Assembly (NCBI GenBank): GCA_964398215.1
Contig: CAYNNP010000104.1
Location: 1-21,747 of the forward strand
Reading direction: 5' to 3'
DNA length: 21,747 bases
Source: CAYNNP01 sp964398215
GTDB taxonomy: Bacteria > Planctomycetota > Planctomycetia > Pirellulales > Pirellulaceae
The notes under the pieces are model-generated. The model was not told the DNA's origin and searched no databases. It worked only from the letters and a program-made list of their open reading frames with translations. Positions 1 to 8,279 of this stretch are shown in pieces (positions within the stretch are counted from its first letter, which is position 1; the number at the start of each line of letters is the position of its first letter). The translations under genes were made by a program, and so were the position numbers.

Positions 1-8
1 GTGTAATG

Positions 9-97
9 TCTGCGACACAATGGAGGCGTTTGCGCTGTTCCGGCACGTATCGCGTCCTTGGTCCGGCCTACAAGAAGGAATGGTAACCCAGAACCAA
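9..97 (+). repeat. Interspersed palindromic repeat, copy 1 (right-hand part)
   Basis: Positions 9-73 match 8411-8475 in the same orientation with only two differences over 65 bases, seen by direct comparison. After that block, 86-97 (ACCCAGAACCAA) is the reverse complement of 8280-8291, which lies at the other side of copy 3. I therefore read 97 as close to the outer right end of the element, with copy 3 keeping the outer left end. The left part of copy 1 is off the window or diverged. No transposase gene is present, so if it moves it would be a non-autonomous, MITE-like element. Any short open frame across it is repeat-derived. Confidence 0.75.
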
Positions 98-105
98 CAG
101 AGCGC

Positions 106-124
106 GACGGGCAATGTGCCCGTC
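106..124 (-). terminator. Short perfect hairpin downstream of the minus-strand gene
   Basis: GACGGGCA (106-113) pairs perfectly with TGCCCGTC (117-124) around a 3-base loop. It lies 27 bases past the stop codon of the minus-strand gene at 152-793, where a transcript end would be expected. Read on the minus strand it is not followed by a clear T-run, so intrinsic termination is uncertain. It may only stabilise the mRNA 3' end. Confidence 0.35.
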
Positions 125-151
125 CAACATTTGCATTGACAAACGAGATCG

Positions 152-793
152 TTAGGGCTGGCGAATCCAATGACGTTGGCGGTCAACGTTGCTGTCGGCT
201 GGTAGACGCTGGACGTTGGAGGTTCCCGTTGGTGGTGCCAGCGAATTACTCGGCGCGACAGAAACCAAGATCGATTTTGGTGCCGAAGAATCAACTCTTA
301 ATTTTGACGCCTCTTCGGCCGTCGTTTGCATTGGTTGAACTTTAGGTGGCAAATCCGGTTTTCGTTTAGCACGGATCGCCTCTTGTGCTTTGACCGTCGC
401 ATCAAAACGTTCTGGATCGTGCATCGACGCTTGGACGGGCACTGAAAGCTCTTCGTAGGTCAGCGGCATTTGGATGCGTCGATTTGGCAACGGTGGCGGC
501 CACTGCTTGCCGGGAGAAACTGCCAGCGACGGAATATTGATATCGCCAAGCGGGACATCCTCGATCAAGATATCCGAATTGCCTTGGGCCGGACCAATGG
601 GACCGGTGGCGTTGGTATCCATCGTAGAAGCGTCTTGGATGGTCTGGTACCGTTTGAATGGCAGAGCAGCCACCATACCGAAGGCAATGACCATGCCCAG
701 AATTGTAAGGGTACGCACTTGAGATTGGCTCGGAGCTGGAGAAAGTAAGCCATCCGTTTGTGGCGGAGGCGACCAGCTTCGTCCATGAAACAT
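152..793 (-). CDS. Membrane-anchored proline-rich hypothetical protein
   Basis: I do not recognise a named family. From the ATG at 793 the product is about 213 residues: a short N-terminal segment with SPPPQ and SPAPS, one membrane helix at about residues 26-46 (LTILGMVIAFGMVAALPF), then a long polar part rich in proline, alanine and serine. That composition suggests a linker or periplasm-spanning domain outside the membrane. The frame stays open to a GTG at 952, which would add 53 residues (266 in all). I prefer the ATG because the helix then sits at a typical distance from the start, but no clear Shine-Dalgarno supports either. The gene is divergent from ychF, and the intervening bases must hold both promoters if the shorter form is right. 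A structural envelope role is only a guess. Confidence 0.6.
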   Translation of the reverse strand: MFHGRSWSPPPQTDGLLSPAPSQSQVRTLTILGMVIAFGMVAALPFKRYQTIQDASTMDTNATGPIGPAQGNSDILIEDVPLGDINIPSLAVSPGKQWPPPLPNRRIQMPLTYEELSVPVQASMHDPERFDATVKAQEAIRAKRKPDLPPKVQPMQTTAEEASKLRVDSSAPKSILVSVAPSNSLAPPTGTSNVQRLPADSNVDRQRHWIRQP

Positions 794-983
794 ACGATCG
801 AGGCATCTTGCAATTGTTTTTGATCGGCTGTTGGTGGATTGCGAGGCCAGCAAAAATCCAAAATAAGGGAAGATTTTGTAGCCTGATCCACATCCGGCTG
901 TCGGTGGGCTTCGACCAAACGCCCAGTCCTGATACGATTTTGCCAAACACACCTACTTTATCGATCACGGAAAATAGACAGCC

Positions 984-2075
984 ATGGAAGCCGGAATCGT
1001 CGGCCTGCCGAATGTTGGCAAGAGCACGTTGTTCAATGCTTTGACATGCTCCAAAGCAGCTCAAAGCGAAAACTATCCGTTTTGTACAATCGAGCCGAAC
1101 GAAGGAATCGTTAGCGTGCCCGATGACCGCTTGAAGCGAATTACAGAATACATCGTTCCTCAAAAGGTGATCCCGTCGGCTTTGAAGCTGGTGGATATCG
1201 CTGGAATCGTCAAAGGCGCAAGCGATGGCGAAGGACTTGGCAACAAGTTTCTGAGTCATATTCGCCAGGTCGATGCGATTATCCAAGTCGTTCGTTGCTT
1301 TGAAGATTCCGATGTGATCCATGTCTCTGGAAACGTCGATCCGATTGCCGACATCGACACCATCGAAACCGAGCTTGCGCTTGCCGATATCCAAACGCTG
1401 GAAAACGCGTTGGCCAAAGCAACTCGGACCGCGCGAAGTGGTGACAAAGAAGCGAAGTTGCGTGTGTCTGTGATTGAAAAGTGCAACCAGCACTTGGAGA
1501 CCGACCAGCCGTTGAGGACTTTGCAGTTAAACGATGCGGAGCAGACTGCGATTTCGAGCTACGGATTGATGACAGCGAAACCGATCTTGTATGCCGCGAA
1601 TGTTTCCGAAAACGATTTGGAAGGAAACGATCCACTGGTCGGCAAAGTTCGTGACCACGCGACCAAAAGCGGAGCGGATGTGGTTTGCGTCAGTGCGAAG
1701 CTTGAATCCGAGATCGCTGAACTGGACGAAGCCGACCGGGCTGAAATGTTGACGGACGTTGGGTTGGCCGAACCAGCGCTGAATCACATCGCTCGATCAG
1801 CTTACAAAACACTGGGCCTGCAAAGTTACTTTACTGCTGGTGAAAAAGAAGTCAGGGCCTGGCCGGTTGCGATTGGAGCAACTGCACCGCAAGCCGCGGG
1901 CGTCATCCACAGTGACTTCGAACGCGGATTCATTCGCGCTGAAGTTTACTCGCTGGCCGATTTAGAAGAATTCAAAAGCGAAAAGGAAATTCGGCAGGCT
2001 GGCAAAATGAGAGTCGAAGGAAAGAGCTACGTCATGCAAGACGGTGATATTTGTCACTTTCTGTTCAACGTCTAA
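984..2075 (+). CDS. ychF: Redox/ribosome-associated ATPase YchF (OLA1 family)
   Basis: A 363-residue protein, the usual length for YchF. It opens with the P-loop GLPNVGKST (residues 7-15) and has the switch-II region DIAGIVKGASDGEGLGNKF. Instead of the GTPase NKxD motif it carries NVSE (AANVSENDLEG), the family signature that explains the preference for ATP over GTP. A coiled-coil helical segment follows at about 130-200, and a TGS domain closes the protein, ending in the conserved MQDGDICHFLFNV. YchF is a cytoplasmic ATPase that binds ribosomes and is linked to translation fidelity and oxidative-stress responses. The ATG at 984 is preceded by ACGGAAAA, a weak ribosome site. The downstream glycosyltransferase starts 66 bases after the stop, so they may share a transcript, though no functional link is obvious. 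Confidence 0.97.
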   Translation: MEAGIVGLPNVGKSTLFNALTCSKAAQSENYPFCTIEPNEGIVSVPDDRLKRITEYIVPQKVIPSALKLVDIAGIVKGASDGEGLGNKFLSHIRQVDAIIQVVRCFEDSDVIHVSGNVDPIADIDTIETELALADIQTLENALAKATRTARSGDKEAKLRVSVIEKCNQHLETDQPLRTLQLNDAEQTAISSYGLMTAKPILYAANVSENDLEGNDPLVGKVRDHATKSGADVVCVSAKLESEIAELDEADRAEMLTDVGLAEPALNHIARSAYKTLGLQSYFTAGEKEVRAWPVAIGATAPQAAGVIHSDFERGFIRAEVYSLADLEEFKSEKEIRQAGKMRVEGKSYVMQDGDICHFLFNV

Positions 2076-2141
2076 CTCAATCCACGCTTTTTCATCTTGC
2101 CCGCCCATCCCAATTGGATTGCAGGAAGTTATATTCTGGCA

Positions 2142-3935
2142 ATGGGAAAGCGTGAGCAAAAACCGAAACGAAGAGAGCCGCCGCGGAATCCGCAGCGCAA
2201 AGAAGAGAATGATGCGGACCCCCCGCCGCAACAAGAACCAAGCAAGGGATTGTTCACCGCGCAAAACGTGTTCTTTGGGTGCGTCGGCTTGGCTCTTTTG
2301 CTTCGGTTGATGAATGTGCTGTTCACGACCACGGTTCCCACCGTCAGTGTCTTGCTGGGAGACGCGGAACGGTACGTACAATGGGGACAAGAAATCGCTG
2401 CTGGGAATTGGTACGGCGATACAACGTTTTATCAAGCGCCGCTGTATCCCTATTTCTTGGCCGTGCTACTGAAGTGCAATCTCGGTGTGATGGGAATTCG
2501 ATTGACCCAAGCGGTGATGGGCGCCTTGGGTGTAGCCATGTTGGGAATGGCCGCAAAAAAACAGTTTGGGGAGAAAGTCGGAATCGCAGCGGCAGGCATG
2601 ATGGCCACGTTTCCTGCAGCGATCTACTATGACGGCATCATTCAAAAAGCGAGCTTGGCATCGTTTCTGCTATGCGGACTGCTATTGATGCTGAGCCAAT
2701 TGCAACAGAATTGGAAACCAGTGCCAGCGGTTTTGGCCGGCTTGTCTTTAGGGTTGTTGGTGCTGACGCGTGAGAACGCTTTGCTGTGGATTCCTGTCAT
2801 CGGCATCTGGGTTTGGTTTGCAAATGCGAAACCCAGCAAGCAAGCACGCGCAAAAACGTTGGCAGCGTATGTGGCCGGTTTGGCCATGGTGCTGTTGCCA
2901 GTCGCTGCGCGGAATGCGAGTTTGGGCGGCGAATGGTCACCGACGACGTTTCAGGCCGGTCCAAATTTCTATATCGGAAACAACAATCAAGCCGACGGGA
3001 TTTATCGCCCGTTGGTACCAGGGCATGAGACTCCGTTTTATGAGAGAGCCGATGCGCAAAAGATCGCAGAAGCAGAGTCTGGCCGCGAATTGACCGCTCG
3101 CGAAGTTTCAAAATTTTGGATGTCCAAGTCTTTCTCGGAAATTCGCGAAGCACCAGGGCGCTGGATCGCTTTGCTGGTGCAAAAGAGTTTCATGGTGATC
3201 AACCGCTACGAAGTGCCAGATGTTGACAGTCTGGAGATTCATCGTGAAAAGTCCGCACCACTGAAACTCTCTAGCGTTTGGAATTTTGGTTTCTTGTTTC
3301 CCATCGGCGTCTTTGGTCTGTTCGCATCACGCGGTAGATGGCGCGATCATGTTTTACATTACGTTTTGATTGCGATGATGATCGCAGCCGTCGTCGGATT
3401 CTTTATTCTGGGACGTTACCGGTTTCCGCTAGTACCGCTACTGATTCCTTTTGCCGCTTTTGGTTTATCCGAAGTCTGGACTCACCTGCGGCAGAAAACA
3501 CTATTCAAACAACTCAAACTACCGTTGGTCTTGGGTGTATTGGCTGCCGTTCTAGCAAACTTACCAGTGCACGATGAAATCGGATTGAATGCGTCATCAC
3601 TAAAGAACGTAGGAATCGCGGTTGGACGCAGCGGCGATTACGATCGGTCGATTGGGATCTTGTATCGGTCCATGGAGATCGAACCTGGGTTCGCGGATAC
3701 TCATTTCAATCTTGGCTACGCTTATCTCCAAGTCGGACAAGTTCAAAAAGCGGTCCAGTTTCTTAGCAACGCGACCCAATTGGATCCGAATTTGCCATCA
3801 GCGAATTTGCTGCTTGGACAGATCTTTGAACGGAGCGGTGACACAAAAACGGCATTGCAGTTTTATCAAGCTGCAGCACTGATTCCTTCCGACCGAGAAC
3901 AAGCCATCGCGGCGTTAGAAAAACTAGGTGGATGA
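2142..3935 (+). CDS. Membrane glycosyltransferase (GT-C, PMT_2/ArnT-like) with C-terminal TPR repeats
   Basis: About 597 residues. Residues 1-38 are a basic, proline- and glutamate-rich cytoplasmic tail. A multi-pass membrane domain follows with the GT-C/PMT_2 hallmark LLGDAERYVQWG (catalytic-type Asp about residue 74) and QAPLYPYFLA. Further hydrophobic segments run to about residue 480. The last 100 residues form about three tetratricopeptide repeats (for example FADTHFNLGYAYLQVGQVQKA). GT-C enzymes transfer sugar from a polyprenyl-phosphate donor to an acceptor outside the cytoplasmic membrane; the acceptor (protein, lipid or polysaccharide) cannot be told from sequence. I chose the ATG at 2142 because AGGAAG lies at 2123-2128; a TTG at 2097 in the same frame has no such support. 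The TPRs probably recruit a partner. Repeat copy 2 begins immediately downstream. Confidence 0.85.
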   Translation: MGKREQKPKRREPPRNPQRKEENDADPPPQQEPSKGLFTAQNVFFGCVGLALLLRLMNVLFTTTVPTVSVLLGDAERYVQWGQEIAAGNWYGDTTFYQAPLYPYFLAVLLKCNLGVMGIRLTQAVMGALGVAMLGMAAKKQFGEKVGIAAAGMMATFPAAIYYDGIIQKASLASFLLCGLLLMLSQLQQNWKPVPAVLAGLSLGLLVLTRENALLWIPVIGIWVWFANAKPSKQARAKTLAAYVAGLAMVLLPVAARNASLGGEWSPTTFQAGPNFYIGNNNQADGIYRPLVPGHETPFYERADAQKIAEAESGRELTAREVSKFWMSKSFSEIREAPGRWIALLVQKSFMVINRYEVPDVDSLEIHREKSAPLKLSSVWNFGFLFPIGVFGLFASRGRWRDHVLHYVLIAMMIAAVVGFFILGRYRFPLVPLLIPFAAFGLSEVWTHLRQKTLFKQLKLPLVLGVLAAVLANLPVHDEIGLNASSLKNVGIAVGRSGDYDRSIGILYRSMEIEPGFADTHFNLGYAYLQVGQVQKAVQFLSNATQLDPNLPSANLLLGQIFERSGDTKTALQFYQAAALIPSDREQAIAALEKLGG

Positions 3936-3939
3936 ACAC

Positions 3940-4030
3940 CCGGCGCGTGCGTTGTGATGTTGCGCTTGCGTTTAATTGTCGGCCGGACCAATTACGCCTT
4001 GTTTGCCGGAACAGCGCAAACGCCTCTATT
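3940..4030 (-). repeat. Interspersed palindromic repeat, copy 2 (reverse orientation, cut by the gap)
   Basis: Positions 3976-4030 match the reverse complement of 8421-8475 at 45 of 55 bases by hand alignment. The match includes a run of 22 identical bases at 4005-4026 that contains GCCGGAACAGCGCAAACGCC. The flank to the left (GTTGTGATGTTGCGC, about 3951-3965) resembles the left flank of copy 3 (GTTTTGATGTTGCGC). After the N gap, ACAACATCAAAGCTGACGCG (4131-4150) is close to the inverted form of that same flank, so the element appears to span the gap. It starts only a few bases after the glycosyltransferase stop codon. Confidence 0.65.
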
Positions 4031-4130
4031 NNNNNNNNNNNNNNNNNNNNNNNNNNNNNNNNNNNNNNNNNNNNNNNNNNNNNNNNNNNNNNNNNNNNNN
4101 NNNNNNNNNNNNNNNNNNNNNNNNNNNNNN
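4031..4130. other. Assembly gap of 100 Ns
   Basis: Exactly 100 undetermined bases. A round 100 is the usual placeholder for a scaffold gap of unknown length, so distances across it are not reliable. The bases on both sides belong to the interspersed repeat, which explains why assembly failed here. More than the repeat could be hidden. Confidence 0.97.
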
Positions 4131-4139
4131 ACAACATCA

Positions 4140-4189
4140 AAGCTGACGCGTTTGCCTGGCCTACGGCTGAGAAAATCTTGCGTCAGCTT
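4140..4189. repeat. Perfect 10-bp inverted repeat upstream of the ankyrin gene
   Basis: AAGCTGACGC (4140-4149) and GCGTCAGCTT (4180-4189) are perfect inverted copies 30 bases apart. The pair lies between the assembly gap and the ankyrin-repeat gene, and its left arm overlaps the remnant of repeat copy 2. It could be an internal palindrome of the mobile element, a stem in a leader transcript or an operator-like site; sequence alone does not decide. I see nothing else recognisable in 4190-4296. Confidence 0.4.
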
Positions 4190-4296
4190 CAACAATCGCA
4201 GACAATACATTCTGTACCACTCACGTGGTTAGAATTCGGCAACCAACTTTCTCAAATTGGTGATGCTGATCATTGTCCTGCCTCGGCAAGTTCATA

Positions 4297-4301
4297 CGGA
4301 G
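4297..4301 (+). promoter_or_regulatory. Ribosome binding site fixing the ankyrin gene start
   Basis: CGGAG ends 6 bases before the ATG at 4308. It favours this ATG over the in-frame GTG at 4257, which would put 17 extra residues in front of an otherwise well-formed signal peptide. Confidence 0.6.
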
Positions 4302-4307
4302 TTCACG

Positions 4308-6068
4308 ATGATTCGAGCCTTGCTTCCTCTTTGCTTTGCAGCCATGTGTGTTTCATCAACCTGTTGGTCACAGACTCCACACACACTTCTTTGGAACAGC
4401 ACACCCGAGGACGGACAAAAGGCTCTGGAAATGATGAAGAACGACCCTACATGGGTCACCAAAAGGGATTCTGATGACCGGACACCACTTCATGTGGCGG
4501 CGCGTTTTAACCATACAGAAGTTGTGAAGTGGTTGTTGGGAAATGGTGCTGATGTTGATGCACAGGCATACAACAGATTCACGCCGCTTCACCTGACTAA
4601 AAATTTCGAAATCGTAAAACTGATCCTTGAAAAAAAGCCGGACCTCACGCTTAAGTCGGTTACTGGAACCCCACTTCAGGCAGCAATTGCTGACCTCCGT
4701 CACTATGACAGGATTCGGAATCGGGCGCCTGATACAAAACGACAAGTAGAAGCTTTGCGGAAAATAGTCGATGCATACGTCAAGCACCTTGGCGATAACA
4801 TCGACATAATCTCGGCAGTTAGACTTGGAGAATTGGCCACGGTTCGAAGAATTGTCAACCAAAATCCTGCTACTGCAAATCGACAAGGGCACGGTCCTAC
4901 ACCGCTGCGCGAAGCAGCCAACTGGGGACAGTTCGCGATCTGCAAATTTCTTATCGAAGAACACAGCGTCGACATCGATGACTTTGAAGGCGGGACTGGC
5001 TACCCAATTATCAAGGCGGCGGTAAAGCACCCAAGAATCGTAAAGTATTTAGTTGAACAAGGTGCTGATTTAAAAACTCGGATTACATGGAATGGCTTGC
5101 GAACGGGCGTTTGGATTATTGGTGATGATGCAACGGTACTACACTATGCCGCCGCCGATGGTGTACCGGCGACCATAAAAATTCTACTTGATGCTGGTGT
5201 GGATCCATTTGCAACCGCGCACGATTCGTTTGACAAGAAGGACAAGCAAACAGCGCTGGGGGTTGCGGCGTATTTTGGAAAAACCGATAACGCGATCGCG
5301 ATCCTTGAACATCCACGGTTCAGTAACGCAGCTGCGAAATTCCGTCAGCATACGATCGATGAATCGCTGCTAATCGCTTCCTATTTCAGTTGGTTGGCTT
5401 TTGAAAGCCAGGATCGTTCTGAGTTGCTAGACGCTCTGCTACGTCACGGTGCGAACATCAATGTAACCAACAACAGGAATCACTTACCAATACAAATTGC
5501 AGTCAGTCAAATCAGTCCAGACAATGAAAAGCGAAACAAGAACAATAAGAGCGTCAAGAAAGTGGTTGCTGTGCTAAGAAAACACGGAGCTGAATTGGAC
5601 GTTTTCTCAGCGGTAGCAATTGGAGACTTTCAGTCGCTTGAAAAATTGCTCGACGAGGATCCGGATGCTTCCAACGCCTATTTCAATGGTTACTCAGCAT
5701 TGCACATGGCAATCAAAATGAATCAAGCAAAGGCAGTGAGAATGTTGTTGGACGCTGGATGCGATGTTGATATTAGAAACAAGAGCGAATCAACAGGCTG
5801 GAAAGGTGGGACCCCGCTTTTGTGTGTTGCGTTTTGGGGGCACGAGGAAATTGCAAAATTGCTTATCAGTGAAGGCGCGGATGTGAATGCGACCAGCGAA
5901 AAACAGGTTACTCCACTTCACGAGGCTGTTAGGCTGGGCAATGCTGGAATCGCAAAATTACTTTTGGAAAACGGAGCCAAAAAGCAGGCTCGGGATCATG
6001 AAGGAAAAACGCCGTTAGATTGGGCCAGCGATGCAGCGAAATTCACAGACTTGTTTTCGCAGTTCTAA
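4308..6068 (+). CDS. Exported ankyrin-repeat protein
   Basis: About 586 residues. The first 21 look like a Sec signal peptide (MIRALLPLCFAAMCVSSTCW, likely cleaved near SQ-TP). The rest is a solenoid of ankyrin repeats: clear units with the TPLHxAA type signature at about 58-90 (DRTPLHVAARFNHTEVVKWL), 198-230, 277-310, 481-515, 521-555 and 554-586, with degenerate units between. At least ten repeats are likely. Ankyrin repeats bind proteins and have no catalytic role, so this should be a periplasmic or secreted binding scaffold; no enzymatic domain is visible. By eye its codons are richer in A and T than those of neighbouring genes, which may indicate recent acquisition, and it is next to a mobile-type repeat. 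It is convergent with typA with only about 100 bases between. No partner gene is adjacent, so its target is unknown. Confidence 0.85.
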   Translation: MIRALLPLCFAAMCVSSTCWSQTPHTLLWNSTPEDGQKALEMMKNDPTWVTKRDSDDRTPLHVAARFNHTEVVKWLLGNGADVDAQAYNRFTPLHLTKNFEIVKLILEKKPDLTLKSVTGTPLQAAIADLRHYDRIRNRAPDTKRQVEALRKIVDAYVKHLGDNIDIISAVRLGELATVRRIVNQNPATANRQGHGPTPLREAANWGQFAICKFLIEEHSVDIDDFEGGTGYPIIKAAVKHPRIVKYLVEQGADLKTRITWNGLRTGVWIIGDDATVLHYAAADGVPATIKILLDAGVDPFATAHDSFDKKDKQTALGVAAYFGKTDNAIAILEHPRFSNAAAKFRQHTIDESLLIASYFSWLAFESQDRSELLDALLRHGANINVTNNRNHLPIQIAVSQISPDNEKRNKNNKSVKKVVAVLRKHGAELDVFSAVAIGDFQSLEKLLDEDPDASNAYFNGYSALHMAIKMNQAKAVRMLLDAGCDVDIRNKSESTGWKGGTPLLCVAFWGHEEIAKLLISEGADVNATSEKQVTPLHEAVRLGNAGIAKLLLENGAKKQARDHEGKTPLDWASDAAKFTDLFSQF

Positions 6069-6167
6069 GAACCCGACGCCAAGAAATAAGGGCGCACACG
6101 GAATCGTTGGCGCATGCCAAAACCGTTGACGAGTACTCGCTACCAGAAGACTTGGCGGGTTTTTGCG

Positions 6168-7985
6168 TTAGGCTTGTTTCGCGTTGCGGGTTTTACGCCG
6201 ACGATCCGATTCTTTCAACAAGATCTTTCGCAGACGAATATTCTCCGGCGTGATCTCGACCAACTCATCTTCTTCGATGTACTCGAGTGCCGTTTCGAGC
6301 GACATGTCGCGTGGTGGTTTCAAGATCACATTGTCATCGCTGCCGGCGGCACGAATGTTTGTTAGCTTTTTCTCGCGACATGGATTGACCATGATATCGT
6401 TGTCTCGTGAATTTTCGCCCACGATCATGCCCTCGTAAATCTCCATCCCTGGAGCCACAAAGAACTCGCCGCGTTCTTGCAGTCCAAACAGTGCAAACGG
6501 AATCGCCTTGCCACTGACGTTGGAGATCAACACACCGTTGGCCCGCTTGGGGACTTCCCCTTCAACCGGTCGATAGCTTTCATAGCGATGATGGATGATG
6601 GCGGTACCGCGAGTTGCATTCAGCAACCGGGTTCGCAAACCAATCAAGCCGCGCGACGGGACGATGAACCGTAATAGACTGAAATCGCCACGGGTTGCCA
6701 TTTCTTCCAGTTGACCGCGACGGTTGCCGACCAATTCCATCACTGGCCCCATCGAATCCGTCGGCACTTCGACCCGCAGAGTCTCGAATGGTTCGTGTTT
6801 CTTGCCATCGATTTCACGAAAAATCACTCGCGGCTTTCCGACACTCAACTCGTACCCTTCGCGGCGCATCGTTTCAATCAAGATCGCCAGATGCAAAACG
6901 CCACGTCCTTTGACAGCGTAGGCCTCGACGCCTTCGACCATCTCGACCCGCAAGGCAACGTTTCGTTCAAGCTCCTTTTCCAATCTCGTCTTCAATTGTC
7001 GCGTCGTTACGTACTTGCCCTCACGGCCCACCATCGGCGATGAATTGACACTGAAAACCATCTCCAGTGTTGGCTCGTCGACCGCCAGCCGCGGCAGTAC
7101 ATTGTTCGCATCAACGGCTCCGATCGTGTCGCCGATCTCGACATCCGCCAAGCCTTCGATGGCAACGATGTCGCCAGCGCTGGCGGTTTCTGCAACGGCT
7201 CGTCCCAGGTTATCGAAAACGTACAAACCGCCAATCTTTTGTTTGGTACTTTTTTGCGCGCCATGAAGCTCGATGGTCTCGCCAGCGTTGATTGTGCCTG
7301 CCTGAATCCGCCCAACCGCGATCCGGCCAACGTACTCGCTCCAGTCCAGAGTGGTAACGCCAATCTGCAGTGGTGCGTCTTGGTCAACATCAGGCCCTGG
7401 CAGCGAATCGACAATCAAATCCAACAGAGGCCGCATGTCGTCGCCGGGGACCGCTGGATCAGTCGTCGCAAAACCTTCTTTAGCGCTCGTGAAGACATAC
7501 TTTGCGTCATCCAGTTGTTCTTCGCCGCCAAGTTCCGCCAGCAACTCCAGTCCTTCGTCCAACGCTTCGTTCGGGCGTCCATCGGGACGGTCAACTTTAT
7601 TGACCACAACGATGGGACGAACACCAGCGGCCAGCGCTTTTTCCAAAACAAACCGTGTTTGCGGCATCGGTCCTTCGGCAGCGTCGACCAACAGCAGACA
7701 ACCGTCAGCCATTTTGACGACCCGCTCGACTTCGCCACCAAAGTCCGCGTGACCTGGCGTATCAATCAAGTTGATTTTCACACCGCGATACGGCAACGCA
7801 ATGTTTTTGGAAAGAATCGTGATTCCACGTTCGCGTTCCAAGTCATTGGAATCAAGAATCCGCTCGCCTTGGAGTTCCGTATCGCGAAACTGTCCGCTTT
7901 GGCGCAGCAGGCAATCCAGCAAGGTTGTTTTGCCGTGATCAACATGGGCAATGATCACAATGTTGCGTACATCAGTCCGTCGCAT
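6168..7985 (-). CDS. typA: Translational GTPase TypA/BipA
   Basis: 605 residues, the normal length for TypA. The G domain shows AHVDHGKTT (residues 13-21), the switch RERGITI, DTPGH and NKVDRPDGRP, all typical of the EF-G-like family. Downstream are domain II, the EF-G-like domains III and V, and the TypA-specific C-terminal region (for example VPSRGLIGLRTRLLNATRGTAI, given here only as its location at about 430-450). TypA binds the 70S ribosome and supports large-subunit assembly and growth under stress and cold. The ATG at 7985 is preceded by GGAAAAG at good spacing. It is transcribed away from the PSCyt1 pair and converges on the ankyrin gene. The short convergent gap (6069-6167) shows no convincing terminator. 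Confidence 0.97.
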   Translation of the reverse strand: MRRTDVRNIVIIAHVDHGKTTLLDCLLRQSGQFRDTELQGERILDSNDLERERGITILSKNIALPYRGVKINLIDTPGHADFGGEVERVVKMADGCLLLVDAAEGPMPQTRFVLEKALAAGVRPIVVVNKVDRPDGRPNEALDEGLELLAELGGEEQLDDAKYVFTSAKEGFATTDPAVPGDDMRPLLDLIVDSLPGPDVDQDAPLQIGVTTLDWSEYVGRIAVGRIQAGTINAGETIELHGAQKSTKQKIGGLYVFDNLGRAVAETASAGDIVAIEGLADVEIGDTIGAVDANNVLPRLAVDEPTLEMVFSVNSSPMVGREGKYVTTRQLKTRLEKELERNVALRVEMVEGVEAYAVKGRGVLHLAILIETMRREGYELSVGKPRVIFREIDGKKHEPFETLRVEVPTDSMGPVMELVGNRRGQLEEMATRGDFSLLRFIVPSRGLIGLRTRLLNATRGTAIIHHRYESYRPVEGEVPKRANGVLISNVSGKAIPFALFGLQERGEFFVAPGMEIYEGMIVGENSRDNDIMVNPCREKKLTNIRAAGSDDNVILKPPRDMSLETALEYIEEDELVEITPENIRLRKILLKESDRRRKTRNAKQA

Positions 7986-8279
7986 GAAACAGGCTTTTCC
8001 GTTCTAACTTGCGGGCGATACATTGAACGCTAGATCCCGCGGCTAGTGCTCGGTGGCAATTGCTTCCTTTTCTCAAACGGAGAAAACCAAAAGCCAACTG
8101 CTAAAATTATGGGTGCATGGGATGCATTTCCTCAGCACTTGAGCGGTACGACAACAGGAAACCACCCTACTGTCAACCCAGTCCGCCACAAATCCAATGC
8201 TATGTTCGATTAACCAGCATTCGGCGTAACTTGGGTGATCAAGTCAGTGGCTATCAGCGAAAGCAGGGCAAATCAGTTT
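7986..8279. other. Upstream region of typA, no gene seen
   Basis: About 290 bases between the typA start and repeat copy 3. It should contain the typA promoter on the minus strand, but I cannot place the -35/-10 elements with confidence. A 61-codon open frame at 8117-8302 has no recognisable features and runs into the repeat, so I do not call it a gene. Confidence 0.5.

Noticed and set aside
402..1493. 363-codon minus-strand open frame
   Set aside because: It lies antisense to ychF and overlaps the 152-793 gene; its translation is an arginine/cysteine-rich shadow with no family features.
4308..6068. Toxin-immunity or effector module
   Set aside because: There is no toxin domain, secretion-system gene or small immunity-like partner next to the ankyrin gene.
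6069..6161. Possible terminator between the ankyrin gene and typA
   Set aside because: The complementary words AACCCG-CGCCAAG and CTTGGCGGGTT are about 67 bases apart with a bulge, too loose for an intrinsic terminator.
7239..8033. 264-codon plus-strand open frame
   Set aside because: It is entirely antisense to typA, a conserved gene, and its translation resembles nothing.
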